Assembly: GCA_029259055.1 (NCBI GenBank)
Contig: JAPDJP010000015.1
Span: 1-64,000, forward strand
Source: Thermoplasmatota archaeon
Lineage (GTDB): Archaea > Thermoplasmatota > E2 > UBA202 > JdFR-43
Direction of reading: 5' to 3'
DNA length: 64,000 nt
This document shows, piece after piece, positions 48,470 through 57,472 of the stretch. Within the stretch, counting starts at the first letter, position 1. Each line of letters begins with the position of its first letter. A model generated the notes under the pieces. It saw nothing but the letters and a program-made list of their open reading frames with translations, searched no databases and was not told the origin of the DNA. The position numbers were made by a program, and so were the translations under genes.

Positions 48470-49089
48470 CAAGAAGTTTTGATGCAACAAGAAAACATGC
48501 ATGGGAGGAGTGCTTAAAGTTTATAGAGGAAGTATATGGCAATGTAATTGACATTGGATGTGGAAATGCTCGCCATTTAATCCATATTGTCAAAAAAAGC
48601 GAAATGGCTGTGGGAATAGATAAATCTTATAGGATGCTTGAAATTTGTAAGGAAAAAATCAAAGATGCCTTGCTGGTTTGCGGTGACGCCTGTCATTTGC
48701 CTTTTAAGGATAATACCTTTGATTTTGCCTTGTTTATTGCTACTTTGCATAATATAAAAGGGAGGGAAAATAGAATAAAGGCGTTAAAAGAATTAAAAAG
48801 AGTTTTAAAAAAGAATGGTAAAGCATTGATATCGGTATGGGCAAAATGGCAAGATAAATGGAGGAAACATTTTATAAAAGAATTATTCAAATTTTGGAAA
48901 GAGCATGGAGATATATACATTCCTTGGAGGAAGGATGGATTGAATGTTATGAGATTTTATCATTTATATAGTAAAAGAGAATTTAAAAGAGATATTGAGA
49001 AAGCGGGACTTAAAATAGATAGAATATGGAGTGTTAAGAAGGTATCAAAAAAATATGCAGATAATCATTTTGCAATAGTTAGAAAATAA
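48451..49089 (+). CDS. Trm9-like tRNA wobble-uridine methyltransferase
   Basis: This SAM-dependent methyltransferase has 212 residues. Motif I is I-D-I-G-C-G-N-A-R-H. The following G-D-A-C-H-L-P-F-K, A-T-L-H-N-I-K-G-R and W-R-K-D-G...R-F-Y-H-L-Y segments closely follow the Trm9/ALKBH8 family. That family methylates carboxymethyluridine at the tRNA wobble position after Elp3 action. The start is placed at ATG 48451, giving M-E-W-D-I-I-A-R-S-F-D. The 48421 frame opening would add ten residues inside the secreted-hydrolase gene. Confidence 0.85.
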   Translation: MEWDIIARSFDATRKHAWEECLKFIEEVYGNVIDIGCGNARHLIHIVKKSEMAVGIDKSYRMLEICKEKIKDALLVCGDACHLPFKDNTFDFALFIATLHNIKGRENRIKALKELKRVLKKNGKALISVWAKWQDKWRKHFIKELFKFWKEHGDIYIPWRKDGLNVMRFYHLYSKREFKRDIEKAGLKIDRIWSVKKVSKKYADNHFAIVRK

Positions 49090-49427
49090 AAAGCGATGAA
49101 AATAATAAAAATGGAAATGATAAAGAGAAAGATTAAAAGCCATATGCTATGATCATTTGATATTATTATAGGAATGGGACCAATAAATATTATTCCTTTT
49201 TTTTCAGTTTGTGGTTGTAATGAAGAAAAAGAGGAAGAGAAATCAAAAAATGATAATATGATGGAAATAAATATAAGGAAAATACCTATCAAAGAAAATA
49301 TACCTGTTGAAAATATAAAAGGAAATATAATTATGATTCCAGCTTTTGCCTCTCCTCTTATAAAATCTAAGATTATGAGTATGATTCCCAATATAAATAA
49401 AATTAAAGGCAAATTTCTATTTTCCAT
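49065..49427 (-). CDS. DUF131 family membrane protein
   Basis: The protein has 120 residues. Three hydrophobic helices are at about 7-21, 29-62 and 95-118. The motif G-I-I-F-I-G-P-I-P-I-I is characteristic of the archaeal DUF131 (TIGR00304) family, whose function is unknown. The N-terminus overlaps the end of uppS by 11 bp, so the two are translated together. This suggests a link to membrane lipid or glycan-carrier work. Its end overlaps the convergent Trm9-like gene by 25 bp. Confidence 0.82.
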   Translation of the reverse strand: MENRNLPLILFILGIILIILDFIRGEAKAGIIIIFPFIFSTGIFSLIGIFLIFISIILSFFDFSSSFSSLQPQTEKKGIIFIGPIPIIISNDHSIWLLIFLFIISIFIIFIAFYFLTIAK

Positions 49428-50289
49428 ATCTTCTCTGCCTCCTTTGATAGGATTGTATTGCTTTTAAAAAGTCAAGTTTCTTTAAGGCTGGCCAGTAAAC
49501 ATCGGTAAAATATAATTCAGAATAGGCAAGTTGCCATAATAAAAAGTTTGAAATTCTTTCCTCTCCAGAAGTTCTTAAAACTAAATCTGGATCAGGAATT
49601 GGTAGATGAGATGTATAAAGATATGAAGAAAGTAATTCTTTATTTATATCTTCAGGCTTTATTTTTCCATTTTTAACATCATATGCGATTTTTTTCATAG
49701 CTTCCACTATTTCCTCCCTCCCTCCGTAACCAATTGCAATGTTGAAATAATATCTATCATAATTTTTCGTTTTTTCCATAACTTCTTCAGCAGCTTTTCT
49801 AACATTTTCTGGCAGAAGTTCTATTTGCCCTATTACTTTTACTCTAACCCTATTTTTATGTGTTCTTTCATCATTTGCCAATCTTCTTAAATCTTTTTCA
49901 AATAAATTCATTAAATGCTCAACTTCTCTTTTATCCCTTTTAAAGTTATCCGTTGAAAAAGCAAAAACAGTTAATATTTTTACACCGATTTCATGACACC
50001 ATTCTATGACATCTTCAAGCTTATCTTTCCCCAGTTCATGTCCCTTATAAGGAGGGAATCCTTCTTTTAAAGCATATCTTCTGTTTCCATCCATTATTAT
50101 TGCAATATGTTGAGGAATTGGTTTCCTTTTTATTTCTTCCATCAATTTTTTTTCCATTAACTTTTCTGTTTCTCTGTAAATAAGCTTAAATAACTTATTT
50201 TGCTTTATCCTTCTTATTACGTGTTTTGCAAAATCTGTTTCTATTGTTTTTCTTCCTAAATCTTCAAGTTTTTTTAGTTCTTTCTTCAT
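49417..50289 (-). CDS. uppS: cis-Prenyltransferase (undecaprenyl/polyprenyl diphosphate synthase)
   Basis: The protein has 290 residues. It condenses isopentenyl diphosphate onto an allylic primer to make long cis-polyprenyl carriers, which in archaea feed N-glycosylation. After an N-terminal basic extension of about 60 residues typical of archaeal forms come the catalytic segment I-M-D67-G-N-R-R-Y-A, F-S-T-D-N-F-K-R (111-118), and the C-terminal R-T-S-G-E-E-R-I-S-N-F-L-L-W-Q with the Mg-binding E-L-Y-F. It is divergent from carbamate kinase. Confidence 0.93.
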   Translation of the reverse strand: MKKELKKLEDLGRKTIETDFAKHVIRRIKQNKLFKLIYRETEKLMEKKLMEEIKRKPIPQHIAIIMDGNRRYALKEGFPPYKGHELGKDKLEDVIEWCHEIGVKILTVFAFSTDNFKRDKREVEHLMNLFEKDLRRLANDERTHKNRVRVKVIGQIELLPENVRKAAEEVMEKTKNYDRYYFNIAIGYGGREEIVEAMKKIAYDVKNGKIKPEDINKELLSSYLYTSHLPIPDPDLVLRTSGEERISNFLLWQLAYSELYFTDVYWPALKKLDFLKAIQSYQRRQRRYGK

Positions 50290-50333
50290 TTCTTATTTTT
50301 ATATTCACCCATCTTTAAATAATTTTGCAAACA

Positions 50334-50342
50334 TTTTATATG
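50334..50342 (+). promoter_or_regulatory. TATA-like box of carbamate kinase gene
   Basis: The element ttttatatg is centred 23 nt before ATG 50361. There is no Shine-Dalgarno site. It argues against the in-frame ATG 50325, which lies upstream of the box. Confidence 0.5.
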
Positions 50343-50360
50343 TTTATAGCAATATCCAAT

Positions 50361-51281
50361 ATGAAAGCTGTAATTGCATTAGGAGGAAATGCATTAACTG
50401 GTAAAGACAGGAAAACAGACATAAAATTGCAGTTTGAAACAACAAGAAATACTGCGAAGTCAATTGCTAAAATGATAAAGAATGGATGGCATATTGTAAT
50501 AACTCATGGGAATGGCCCACAAATTGGCTCTCTCCTTTTACAACAAAAGAAAGCTATGCACGAAATTCCTTCAATGCCTCTCCATGTTTTAGGAGCTTTA
50601 ACCCAAGGACAGATTGGTTACATAATTCAGCAATGTTTATTAAATGAATTTAAAAAGCAAGGAATAAAAAGAGAAGTTGTAACGATAATAACGCAAGTTA
50701 TAGTTGATGAGAAGGACCCAGCTTTCAAAAAGCCAACAAAACCAATTGGGCCAGTTTATAATGATAAGGAAGCAAATGAAATGAAGAAAAGCTATGTTAT
50801 GGGAAGAGTCGAGAATGGCTGGAGAATTCTTGTTCCCTCTCCAAAGCCAATATCAATAGTTGAATCAAAAATAATCAAAAAATTAATTGAAGAAAATGTT
50901 ATCGTCATTGCTGCGGGAGGCGGGGGAATCCCGGTGGTAAGAAAAAATGGAATCTTAGAAGGGAAAGATGCTGTTATAGACAAAGATTTAGCGTCTCAAA
51001 AATTGGCTAATGAAATTGGGGCGGATATTCTTCTTATTTTAACAGATGTGGATTATGTTTATTTAAATTATGGAAAGGAGAATGAAATTGAAATTAGGGA
51101 GGCAAAAGTCGAGGAAATAGAAAAATATTATAGGGAGGGTCATTTTCCGCCGGGTTCAATGGGTCCGAAAATAGAAGCTGCAATAAATTTTATCAAGAAT
51201 GGAGGCAAAGAAGCAATAATTACTTCTATTGATAAAGCATGGGAAGCTATAGAAGGAAGAGCAGGTACTCACATCTTCTGA
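50361..51281 (+). CDS. arcC: Carbamate kinase
   Basis: The protein has 306 residues. It interconverts carbamoyl phosphate plus ADP with carbamate plus ATP. The amino-acid-kinase fold motifs are clear: V-I-A-L-G-G-N-A-L at the start, T-H-G-N-G-P-Q-I-G, A-A-G-G-G-G-I-P-V-V, L-T-D-V-D-Y-V and P-P-G-S-M-G-P-K. No arginine deiminase or ornithine transcarbamylase lies nearby, so the direction of use cannot be told. The 3' end overlaps the convergent hisS by 13 bp. Confidence 0.93.
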   Translation: MKAVIALGGNALTGKDRKTDIKLQFETTRNTAKSIAKMIKNGWHIVITHGNGPQIGSLLLQQKKAMHEIPSMPLHVLGALTQGQIGYIIQQCLLNEFKKQGIKREVVTIITQVIVDEKDPAFKKPTKPIGPVYNDKEANEMKKSYVMGRVENGWRILVPSPKPISIVESKIIKKLIEENVIVIAAGGGGIPVVRKNGILEGKDAVIDKDLASQKLANEIGADILLILTDVDYVYLNYGKENEIEIREAKVEEIEKYYREGHFPPGSMGPKIEAAINFIKNGGKEAIITSIDKAWEAIEGRAGTHIF

Positions 51282-52471
51282 TTTTTTAGTGATTCTATAT
51301 CTATTTCTTCTTGTTTTCCGCTTACCATATCTTTTATTAAAACCTTTCCCTTTTCCCATTCTTCAGGAGCGACTATAACAACTTTTTTTATTCCCTTCCT
51401 GTTTGCGTAATCCAGAGATTTTGAAATACTCCTTCTCATCAAATCCATTTCAACTTTCATTCCTTCTTTTCTGAGCATTTTAGCTATTTTTATTGCTTCC
51501 TTTAGCATGCCATGCATATACGCAATATAGATTGGTTTTTCTACCTCTACAAATTTAAATCCTTCCATTTCTAAAGCCAGCAAGGTTCTATCAAAACCTA
51601 TGGCAAATCCTGCTGTAGGCGTTGATTTTCCACCAAGTAAAGGAACCAAACTATATTCTCCCCCTCCGCATATTTGTTTCTCCGCCCCCAGCTTAGGAGC
51701 ATCGATTTCAAAAACTATGCCGATATAATATTCCAATCCTCTTGCAATTGATAAATCTATATTATATGGAACAGAAAACTCTTCCAGAAATTCAATAACT
51801 TCTTTCATTTTGTCTATTTCCTTATAATCTTGTTTAAGCTCATCCAAATCTTTTATATTAATGAATTTTTCAAATTCCTCAAAATTTCTTATTTTTTTCT
51901 TCAATTCATCAAAATCTTTTTTATCGATTAATCTCATGATTTCTGCATCATTTGCGCCAATACTATCTAAAAATTTTCTAAGAATATCAAGATTTCCTAT
52001 TCTAAGAACAATATTTTTTAGTCCTATTTCTTTTAATATATCATATGCCATTGTAATAAGCTCTGCTATTGCCTCAGGCTTATTACTTCCTATAAGTTCG
52101 CAACCGAATTGCCAAAATTCCCTATACCTTCCTTTCTGGGGTCTATCATATCTAAAACAATTACCAAAGTAATAAAATTTCAGTGGCTTAGGCTCCATTT
52201 GAAATTTTTCTACATAAAAACGCATAACAGGCGCCGTCAATTCAGGACGCAAAGCTAATTTTCTGCCAGCCTTATCCTCAAATGCATATGTTTCTTCTAT
52301 AATTCCCTCACCTGATTTTAAAGTAAAAAGTTCCAGATGCTCAATAGTTGGTGTAGAAATTTCTTCATATCCATATTTTTCAAAAATTTCTCTCATTTTT
52401 GTCTCAAGCCACCTCCTTTTCTGCATTTCTTGGGGAGTAAAATCTCTTGTCCCCCTTGGTTTTGAAATCAT
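51269..52471 (-). CDS. hisS: Histidyl-tRNA synthetase
   Basis: This class II synthetase has 400 residues. It begins I-S-K-P-R-G-T-R-D-F-T-P. Motif 2 is F-R-Y-D-R-P-Q-K-G-R-Y-R-E-F-W-Q. The HisRS-specific A-R-G-L-E-Y-Y and G-F-A-I-G-F-D-R motifs are present, as is the C-terminal anticodon-binding domain (V-V-I-V-A-P-E-E-W). The length is normal. It is transcribed alone. Confidence 0.96.
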   Translation of the reverse strand: MISKPRGTRDFTPQEMQKRRWLETKMREIFEKYGYEEISTPTIEHLELFTLKSGEGIIEETYAFEDKAGRKLALRPELTAPVMRFYVEKFQMEPKPLKFYYFGNCFRYDRPQKGRYREFWQFGCELIGSNKPEAIAELITMAYDILKEIGLKNIVLRIGNLDILRKFLDSIGANDAEIMRLIDKKDFDELKKKIRNFEEFEKFINIKDLDELKQDYKEIDKMKEVIEFLEEFSVPYNIDLSIARGLEYYIGIVFEIDAPKLGAEKQICGGGEYSLVPLLGGKSTPTAGFAIGFDRTLLALEMEGFKFVEVEKPIYIAYMHGMLKEAIKIAKMLRKEGMKVEMDLMRRSISKSLDYANRKGIKKVVIVAPEEWEKGKVLIKDMVSGKQEEIDIESLKNQKM

Positions 52472-52570
52472 GAGAAATAAATGCTTTAAGTTATAAATGT
52501 TTTAAGATGATTTGGCGATAAGCACACAATAAAGATAAAATTTTTTATTTAGAATTTGTATTCCTCCACA

Positions 52571-52735
52571 ATGAAAATGAAAAGCCTATTATACATATTC
52601 CTTGCATTTGTACTTCCATGGCTACTAATAATATCTGGATTGATCGCCAATGTATACAACGTGTGGCTATATGTGGGCAGTATAACATGGTTCTTAATGT
52701 GCCTTCTTTTTTTCCTCTCTTTTTATAAAATGTGA
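52571..52735 (+). CDS. Small two-helix membrane protein (54 residues)
   Basis: This frame is below the usual length cut-off but looks real. The protein is M-K-M-K-S-L-L-Y-I-F followed by two hydrophobic helices (about 5-25 and 31-52) with P-W-L-L-I-I-S-G and W-F-L-M in them. It has a T/A-rich promoter (ttttttattt near 52540-52549) about 26 nt before ATG 52571. It precedes sepF by 40 bp in the same direction. The opposite-strand frame at 52545-52760 is its shadow. The function is unknown; the location before sepF might hint at a cell-envelope or division role, but this is a guess. Confidence 0.65.
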   Translation: MKMKSLLYIFLAFVLPWLLIISGLIANVYNVWLYVGSITWFLMCLLFFLSFYKM

Positions 52736-52774
52736 AAGTTTTGAAAAGTTTTAAAAACAAATATTATTTCAAAA

Positions 52775-53119
52775 ATGATAAAGATGATCTTCGGGAAAAA
52801 GAAAGAGGAATATATTGATTTGGAGGAATATGATATAGGTATAACAAAGGAAGAGGAAGCAAAGATGTATGTAAAAGTTGCAGAAATTCAAAGATACGAT
52901 GATTTGAAAGATTTTGCAAAATATGTTTATGAAGGAAATTTACTTATACTTGATATAACTCCAGTTTCAGTTGATGATATTGAATTAGAAAGAATAATGA
53001 ATGAATTAAAAAGGATAGTTAAAGATATAAATGGAGATATTGCTGGTTTAGATAGAAATCATTTCATAGTAACTCCCACTGGAGTAAAAATAGACAGGAG
53101 AAAATTAAGAAAATTCTGA
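52775..53119 (+). CDS. sepF: Cell division protein SepF
   Basis: The protein has 114 residues. The N-terminal amphipathic stretch (M-I-K-M-I-F-G-K-K-K) fits a membrane-targeting sequence. It is followed by the SepF fold (Y-I-D-L-E-E-Y, then V-A-E-I-Q-R-Y-D-D-L and L-L-I-L-D-I-T-P-V). In archaea SepF tethers FtsZ1/FtsZ2 to the membrane. The start may be ATG 52775 or the second Met at 52784; both keep the amphipathic segment. FtsZ is not in this window. It abuts the convergent raSEA stop at 53120. Confidence 0.88.
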   Translation: MIKMIFGKKKEEYIDLEEYDIGITKEEEAKMYVKVAEIQRYDDLKDFAKYVYEGNLLILDITPVSVDDIELERIMNELKRIVKDINGDIAGLDRNHFIVTPTGVKIDRRKLRKF

Positions 53120-54088
53120 CTAACCCTTTAAAAATCTCTCTATTTCCAATATATCTAACCACTCTTCTTTACATTCGCAATCAACTTTTTCCAATTTTTT
53201 TTCGTCCTGAGTAAGAGAAAATTCTTTGATTGCATTCAATACTTTCTTATCGCATTTTCCACAATTATGACTGCCTCTTTCTTTTCCGCCAGCTACAACA
53301 TCACATTTTATTACTCCATTATAAATTTCTTTAGTTTTCTTTAAAATATCAATAACAGTCCAAAGCCAAGGAGGACGATATAATTTTTTTCTCCACATCA
53401 TTTCAACAACTGTTTTTGAGTGAATAGAAACTGGATTAAATGATATCGTATTTGCCAGATCTTTTATTTTTTCGACACTATATAACGCATCCATAATAGC
53501 TTGCTTTTCCGTTAAAAATGGGGGCTTGATTAGTAAATATACTTTTAATTCCTTTCCAAAAGAAATTACCTTTTCCGCTCCTTTCTTCCAATCATTAAAT
53601 TTAAATCCCTTGTTTATGCAGTATTCCAAAACCACATCATTTGCCGATTCCAAGCCCATTGCCACCTCAATTCTATAATCTTTAAAATTTTCTAAATTGT
53701 CAATAAATTCAGGCCTACTTTCTATTATAAATTTTTTTGCCTTAAATTTTTTAAATAAATATAATTGTAAATCCTTTGGTATTTCTTGCTCATCCAAAAA
53801 ACTACCAGAAGTAAATATTTTAACTATTTCCTCATTTTTATATTCTTTATAAGCCATATCAATTTGTCTCTTTATATCTTCATATTCCGCATCATATGTT
53901 TCTTTATAATATCCACACATTAAACAGCCAGATTTTTTTGCCCAATAGCAACCTTTTGTCCTCAAAATCAAAACAAAAGCGTTAACAACCTTACCATCTA
54001 AAAGATCCTTTTCTCTCCATATTCTTGGCTTTTTAACTTTTTTTCTGTATTCCTTTTTTTCCTTAGCAAATTTTTCTAGCTCCTTCAT
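53120..54088 (-). CDS. raSEA: Archaeosine synthase radical-SAM subunit RaSEA
   Basis: The protein has 322 residues. It works with ArcS to turn preQ0-lysine at tRNA position 15 into archaeosine. The radical-SAM cluster is an unusual C47-x7-C55-x2-C58 (G-C-Y-W-A...G-C-L-M-C-G-Y), and a C-terminal N-C-G-K-C cluster follows. This matches the TIGR01210 family, now assigned as RaSEA. The start is ATG 54088, which shares ATGA with the stop of the DUF47 gene; the longer opening at 54112 adds eight residues inside that gene. Coupling with phosphate genes may be accidental. Confidence 0.85.
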   Translation of the reverse strand: MKELEKFAKEKKEYRKKVKKPRIWREKDLLDGKVVNAFVLILRTKGCYWAKKSGCLMCGYYKETYDAEYEDIKRQIDMAYKEYKNEEIVKIFTSGSFLDEQEIPKDLQLYLFKKFKAKKFIIESRPEFIDNLENFKDYRIEVAMGLESANDVVLEYCINKGFKFNDWKKGAEKVISFGKELKVYLLIKPPFLTEKQAIMDALYSVEKIKDLANTISFNPVSIHSKTVVEMMWRKKLYRPPWLWTVIDILKKTKEIYNGVIKCDVVAGGKERGSHNCGKCDKKVLNAIKEFSLTQDEKKLEKVDCECKEEWLDILEIERFLKG

Positions 54089-54768
54089 TTGGCAATCATC
54101 GCCCTCAGCCAATCAGCAACGTTTTCCGCATGGTCAGCAATGTCATCAATCCAGTCAACTATCTTCAGCAGATGATATTCATCCATTGGATTAAGCTTAT
54201 CTTCAATTTCATAGATTTTTTTTGTTATTTCATATCTAATTCTATCTGCTTCCCATTCCTTCCTATGAACTCTGTGAATAAATTCTTTTGTTTCCTTTCT
54301 TTCCTTATCAACAAATCCAGTTTCGATTAGATCCCTAACATTTCCAACCGCTTTTTCCATTTCCTCAACAGTTTCAGCCACTAATTCCATATGCTTCTTA
54401 AAATCATCCTTTAATTCATCTGGAATTTTAGTATGCCTTAAATCCAACAATTGAGCCAAATTTTCCGCATGGTCAAGAATTGCATCCTGCTCTCTAAGTA
54501 ACCATAAAAAATATTTTTTATCCACAGGCATAAAAACAGAACGAGGTAAATGAGCTCTTATATTTCCTTTAATTAAATCCGCCTCATGCTCCAATCTTGA
54601 AACTTTTTCCGCAACTTCATGAAAACTTTCATAATTTCCATCAATATATTTTAACACTCCTTCCTTTAAAATTGTTATACACTCTCTTACCTTACTCATA
54701 TGCTCTAGTAAACCAGCAAATGGTGACTTTTTCCGATATATTCCCTCAACCGGCACTCTATAAGGCAT
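54085..54768 (-). CDS. DUF47/PhoU-like phosphate transport regulator
   Basis: The protein has 227 residues, all alpha-helical, from ATG 54768 (M-P-Y-R-V-P-V-E-G). Two repeats contain the E-x-x-A-D and D-x-x-D-H-A-E-N-x-A motifs that bind metals in PhoU-like proteins. It is the usual partner of PiT transporters (TIGR00153). The start codon overlaps the PiT stop by one base (TAATG), so translation is coupled; the frame opening at 54840 lies inside the transporter and is not used. Confidence 0.92.
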   Translation of the reverse strand: MPYRVPVEGIYRKKSPFAGLLEHMSKVRECITILKEGVLKYIDGNYESFHEVAEKVSRLEHEADLIKGNIRAHLPRSVFMPVDKKYFLWLLREQDAILDHAENLAQLLDLRHTKIPDELKDDFKKHMELVAETVEEMEKAVGNVRDLIETGFVDKERKETKEFIHRVHRKEWEADRIRYEITKKIYEIEDKLNPMDEYHLLKIVDWIDDIADHAENVADWLRAMIAK

Positions 54769-55964
54769 TAAAATATTATTGATAATCCTATATAAATTAA
54801 TATCGATGTTATTATTGTAGCGGGAAGCGTTAATAACCATGATAAAACAATCCTCTTTATTATGCTTAAATCAATAGCTGCCAATCCTCTTGCTAAACCA
54901 ACGCCTACAACAGCACCAACAACAACATGTGTTGTAGAAATGGGTAAGCCCAATTTTGAAGCCGCTAAAACGACGGTAGCAGCTGAGAAATCAACGCTAA
55001 ATCCTCTAGTATTTGTTAAAGAAGTTATTTTCCCTCCAACAGTTCTTATTACTTTATATCCCCATGTTAGAATCCCCAATGCTATGCCAAATCCACCAAA
55101 AGCAAGTAAATAGGCAGTGTCAATTTCTTTCCATGCAATAGCAAGAACAACCGCAACCGGCGCAATAGCATTTGCAACATCATTTGCTCCATGTGAGAAG
55201 GCAACATAACAAGAAGTCATTATCTGGAGGCGCCTAAACATTCTTTCCACGATTTCGTATCCTTTTCCACTAAATCTTTTCGCAAGAAACCCTCCTATTA
55301 TTCCAGCAATTAATGCAATTAATGCGGAAATAAGAACATATTCTGTAGTTTCAAATCCAAGTATTTCTCCAGCTCTTGTTTTCATAAAAATTGAAAGGAA
55401 AATTATGAAAATCGTTAAAGCAATAAAAATAGGACTAAGTTTTTTTGCATATCTAACAGGCTCCTTTTTAGCAAATATAAAGAAGCGAATTATACCAAAC
55501 ACCAAAAACGCAAGCAATGCCCCCGCCAGAGGCGAAAGAGCCCAAGATATTACAACTTTTCCCAATGTATCCCATTTTATTGCGGATAAGCCTCCTTGTA
55601 TTAATCCAAATCCTGTTACTCCACCAACTATTGCATGCGTTGTTGAAACCGGCAATTCTTTCCATGTAGAGAGCGTAACAAAAATGGATGCAGAAAGCAA
55701 AGCTGCTAAAAATCCAAGCATAACATCCGTTTTTGCAATTGAAGAAACATCCACAATTCCCCCTTTAACAGTATCTGTCACATGCTTTCCCACTAAAACA
55801 GCTCCTAAAAAGTTTAATATAGAAGCAATTATTAGGGCCTGTCTCAACGAAATTGCTTTTGCTCCAACTGCGGTGGACATCGAGTTTGCCACATCATTAG
55901 AGCCAATATTCCAAGCCATATATAAACCAGAAAAAATAGCAATTATGATTATGGCAATAAGCAT
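54768..55964 (-). CDS. pit: PiT family inorganic phosphate transporter
   Basis: The protein has 398 residues and about 10 transmembrane helices. It moves phosphate with H+ or Na+. The duplicated family signature is seen twice: N-I-G-S-N-D-V-A-N-S near the N-terminus and S-H-G-A-N-D-V-A-N-A near the middle, with the P-V-S-T-T-H and P-I-S-T-T-H repeats. The next gene is its PhoU-like partner. A promoter is expected in the 51-bp divergent gap to the RAM-domain operon. Confidence 0.95.
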   Translation of the reverse strand: MLIAIIIIAIFSGLYMAWNIGSNDVANSMSTAVGAKAISLRQALIIASILNFLGAVLVGKHVTDTVKGGIVDVSSIAKTDVMLGFLAALLSASIFVTLSTWKELPVSTTHAIVGGVTGFGLIQGGLSAIKWDTLGKVVISWALSPLAGALLAFLVFGIIRFFIFAKKEPVRYAKKLSPIFIALTIFIIFLSIFMKTRAGEILGFETTEYVLISALIALIAGIIGGFLAKRFSGKGYEIVERMFRRLQIMTSCYVAFSHGANDVANAIAPVAVVLAIAWKEIDTAYLLAFGGFGIALGILTWGYKVIRTVGGKITSLTNTRGFSVDFSAATVVLAASKLGLPISTTHVVVGAVVGVGLARGLAAIDLSIIKRIVLSWLLTLPATIITSILIYIGLSIIF

Positions 55965-56015
55965 GTTGGTAATATATGGCTAAAATTTATAATTTATCAT
56001 GCGATTTCTTATTTC

Positions 56016-56255
56016 ATGATAAAAGCTTATATTCTAATATTAACGTACGTTGGCAATCTAAAAGTGGTATTGGAAGAAATGAGAAAGCTTGAAAATATAG
56101 AAAGTATTGCTGTCGTAGCTGGAGATTATGATATAATTGTTAAAGCTAAAGTAAATAGTTTAGAAGAGTTGATGGAATTAACAGATAAAATTCATTCAAT
56201 AAAGGGTGTTAAAAGAACAAATACACAAGTTATTGAAAAAGAGATTGTAGCATGA
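56016..56255 (+). CDS. Stand-alone RAM (Lrp/AsnC ligand-binding) domain protein
   Basis: The protein has 79 residues: only the effector domain of Lrp/AsnC regulators (A-Y-I-L-I, then V-A-G-D-Y-D-I-I-V-K-A and G-V-K-R-T-N-T), without a DNA-binding domain. Such proteins bind amino acids and may modulate partners. It overlaps the transporter gene by ATGA, and that protein carries the same kind of domain at its C-terminus (V-A-G-R-Y-D-I-I-A-K-A). Hetero-oligomer formation between the two is plausible. Amino-acid control of the transporter is inferred. Confidence 0.88.
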   Translation: MIKAYILILTYVGNLKVVLEEMRKLENIESIAVVAGDYDIIVKAKVNSLEELMELTDKIHSIKGVKRTNTQVIEKEIVA

Positions 56256-57472
56256 GGATAAGAAAGAAATATTTATTTTATGTGCTGGGCATACTTTCTT
56301 CAGCAATAGGAGCGATAGTCACAATTATTGATACATATATTTCAGTAATTTACGTAAAAGACCCATGGGCTTTGTGCTTAGCCATATTCTTAGCAGGCAT
56401 AATAATTACTTTTATATTATGCCTTATTCTTTCCATTCCAATAAAAGGAAAAAGTATAGGAGCAAGAATTGACCCATCTTTTAGGAAGCTGAGATTATTA
56501 AGAAAAAAAGAGTTAAAATATCATTTAGCTGCTGGCATAGGAAATGCAACAGCAACAATCGCATATTTTATGATAATCTCCCTATATAAAGACCCTTCAG
56601 CTGTTCTTTCTTTCTTTCAAATAGTGATACTATATTTATTGCTAATAGAATCAATAGCAGAAAAAAATGCGCCCACGCTGGCGGAGGTTCAATCATCTAT
56701 TGTTGTTACATTTGGGGCGATACTATCATCTTTTTCTTTAAAAGGAGAGATAAATTTTTTTGGACTTTTAGTTGTATTCCTTATTCTTAATCCTTCTTGG
56801 GTTGTATTTTCGATTTATCAGAGAAAGCTCAAAATAATGAAGATAGATAGCTGTTATAATGATTCAATAAATATTAGATTTTGGAATCTATTCTTTACAA
56901 CAATTTTTACGACAATATTTGTTTATTTTATAAGAAGAGATGCTTTCTATTTAGCTTTTGATGTGTTAAAGTACTGGTATTTCTTTTTTATATCTATGGG
57001 GGTGACTTTCTTTTCATATATACTCTATATAAGAGCATTGGGATTGGGAAAGGCGAGCGTTACGCAAGCTGTTAAATCCCTCACCATAATCTTTTCTATT
57101 CCCCTCACATTTATACTTGCAAAAATCACTCCAGTTATAGTATTTGAATCTATAACGCATGCAATAATAAAAATGATTGGAATCATTTTAGTTGTCTTGG
57201 GAGTAATATCATTTGCTTTAACAGAAGTTAAGGCATATATCTTTATAAAGGCAAAGACAGGATATGCAGCAAGCCAAATAATAGATAAAATATGGAAAAT
57301 TAAGGGTATAACAAGTGTCGCTGCTGTAGCTGGAAGATATGATATTATTGCAAAAGCAAGAATAAGAACCTTGGGTAAAGGATATGAGAGGATAATAAGA
57401 GCATTAGAAAAAGTAAAAGGAATAGAAAGTTTTGAATGGCAATCTATATTAAAAGAATGGGAGGAAATATGA
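56252..57472 (+). CDS. DMT-like membrane transporter with C-terminal RAM domain
   Basis: The protein has 406 residues. About ten transmembrane helices (1-325), with a second half A-L-G-L-G-K-A-S-V-T-Q-A as in EamA/DMT exporters, are followed by a soluble RAM domain (about 330-406). The fusion of a transporter to an Lrp-type sensor domain is uncommon; the domain should lie in the cytoplasm and could gate export or import. It is coupled by ATGA overlaps to the RAM-only gene before it and to methylthioadenosine phosphorylase after it. The substrate is unknown; an amino acid or methionine-salvage metabolite is the contextual guess. Confidence 0.8.
   Translation: MRIRKKYLFYVLGILSSAIGAIVTIIDTYISVIYVKDPWALCLAIFLAGIIITFILCLILSIPIKGKSIGARIDPSFRKLRLLRKKELKYHLAAGIGNATATIAYFMIISLYKDPSAVLSFFQIVILYLLLIESIAEKNAPTLAEVQSSIVVTFGAILSSFSLKGEINFFGLLVVFLILNPSWVVFSIYQRKLKIMKIDSCYNDSINIRFWNLFFTTIFTTIFVYFIRRDAFYLAFDVLKYWYFFFISMGVTFFSYILYIRALGLGKASVTQAVKSLTIIFSIPLTFILAKITPVIVFESITHAIIKMIGIILVVLGVISFALTEVKAYIFIKAKTGYAASQIIDKIWKIKGITSVAAVAGRYDIIAKARIRTLGKGYERIIRALEKVKGIESFEWQSILKEWEEI

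Noticed and set aside
52545-52760. 71-codon minus-strand frame before sepF
   Set aside because: It is Cys/His-mixed without pattern and overlaps the better 54-residue membrane gene on the plus strand.
55405-55983. 192-codon plus-strand frame opposite the phosphate transporter
   Set aside because: The minus strand encodes a clear PiT protein; the plus frame is a shadow.
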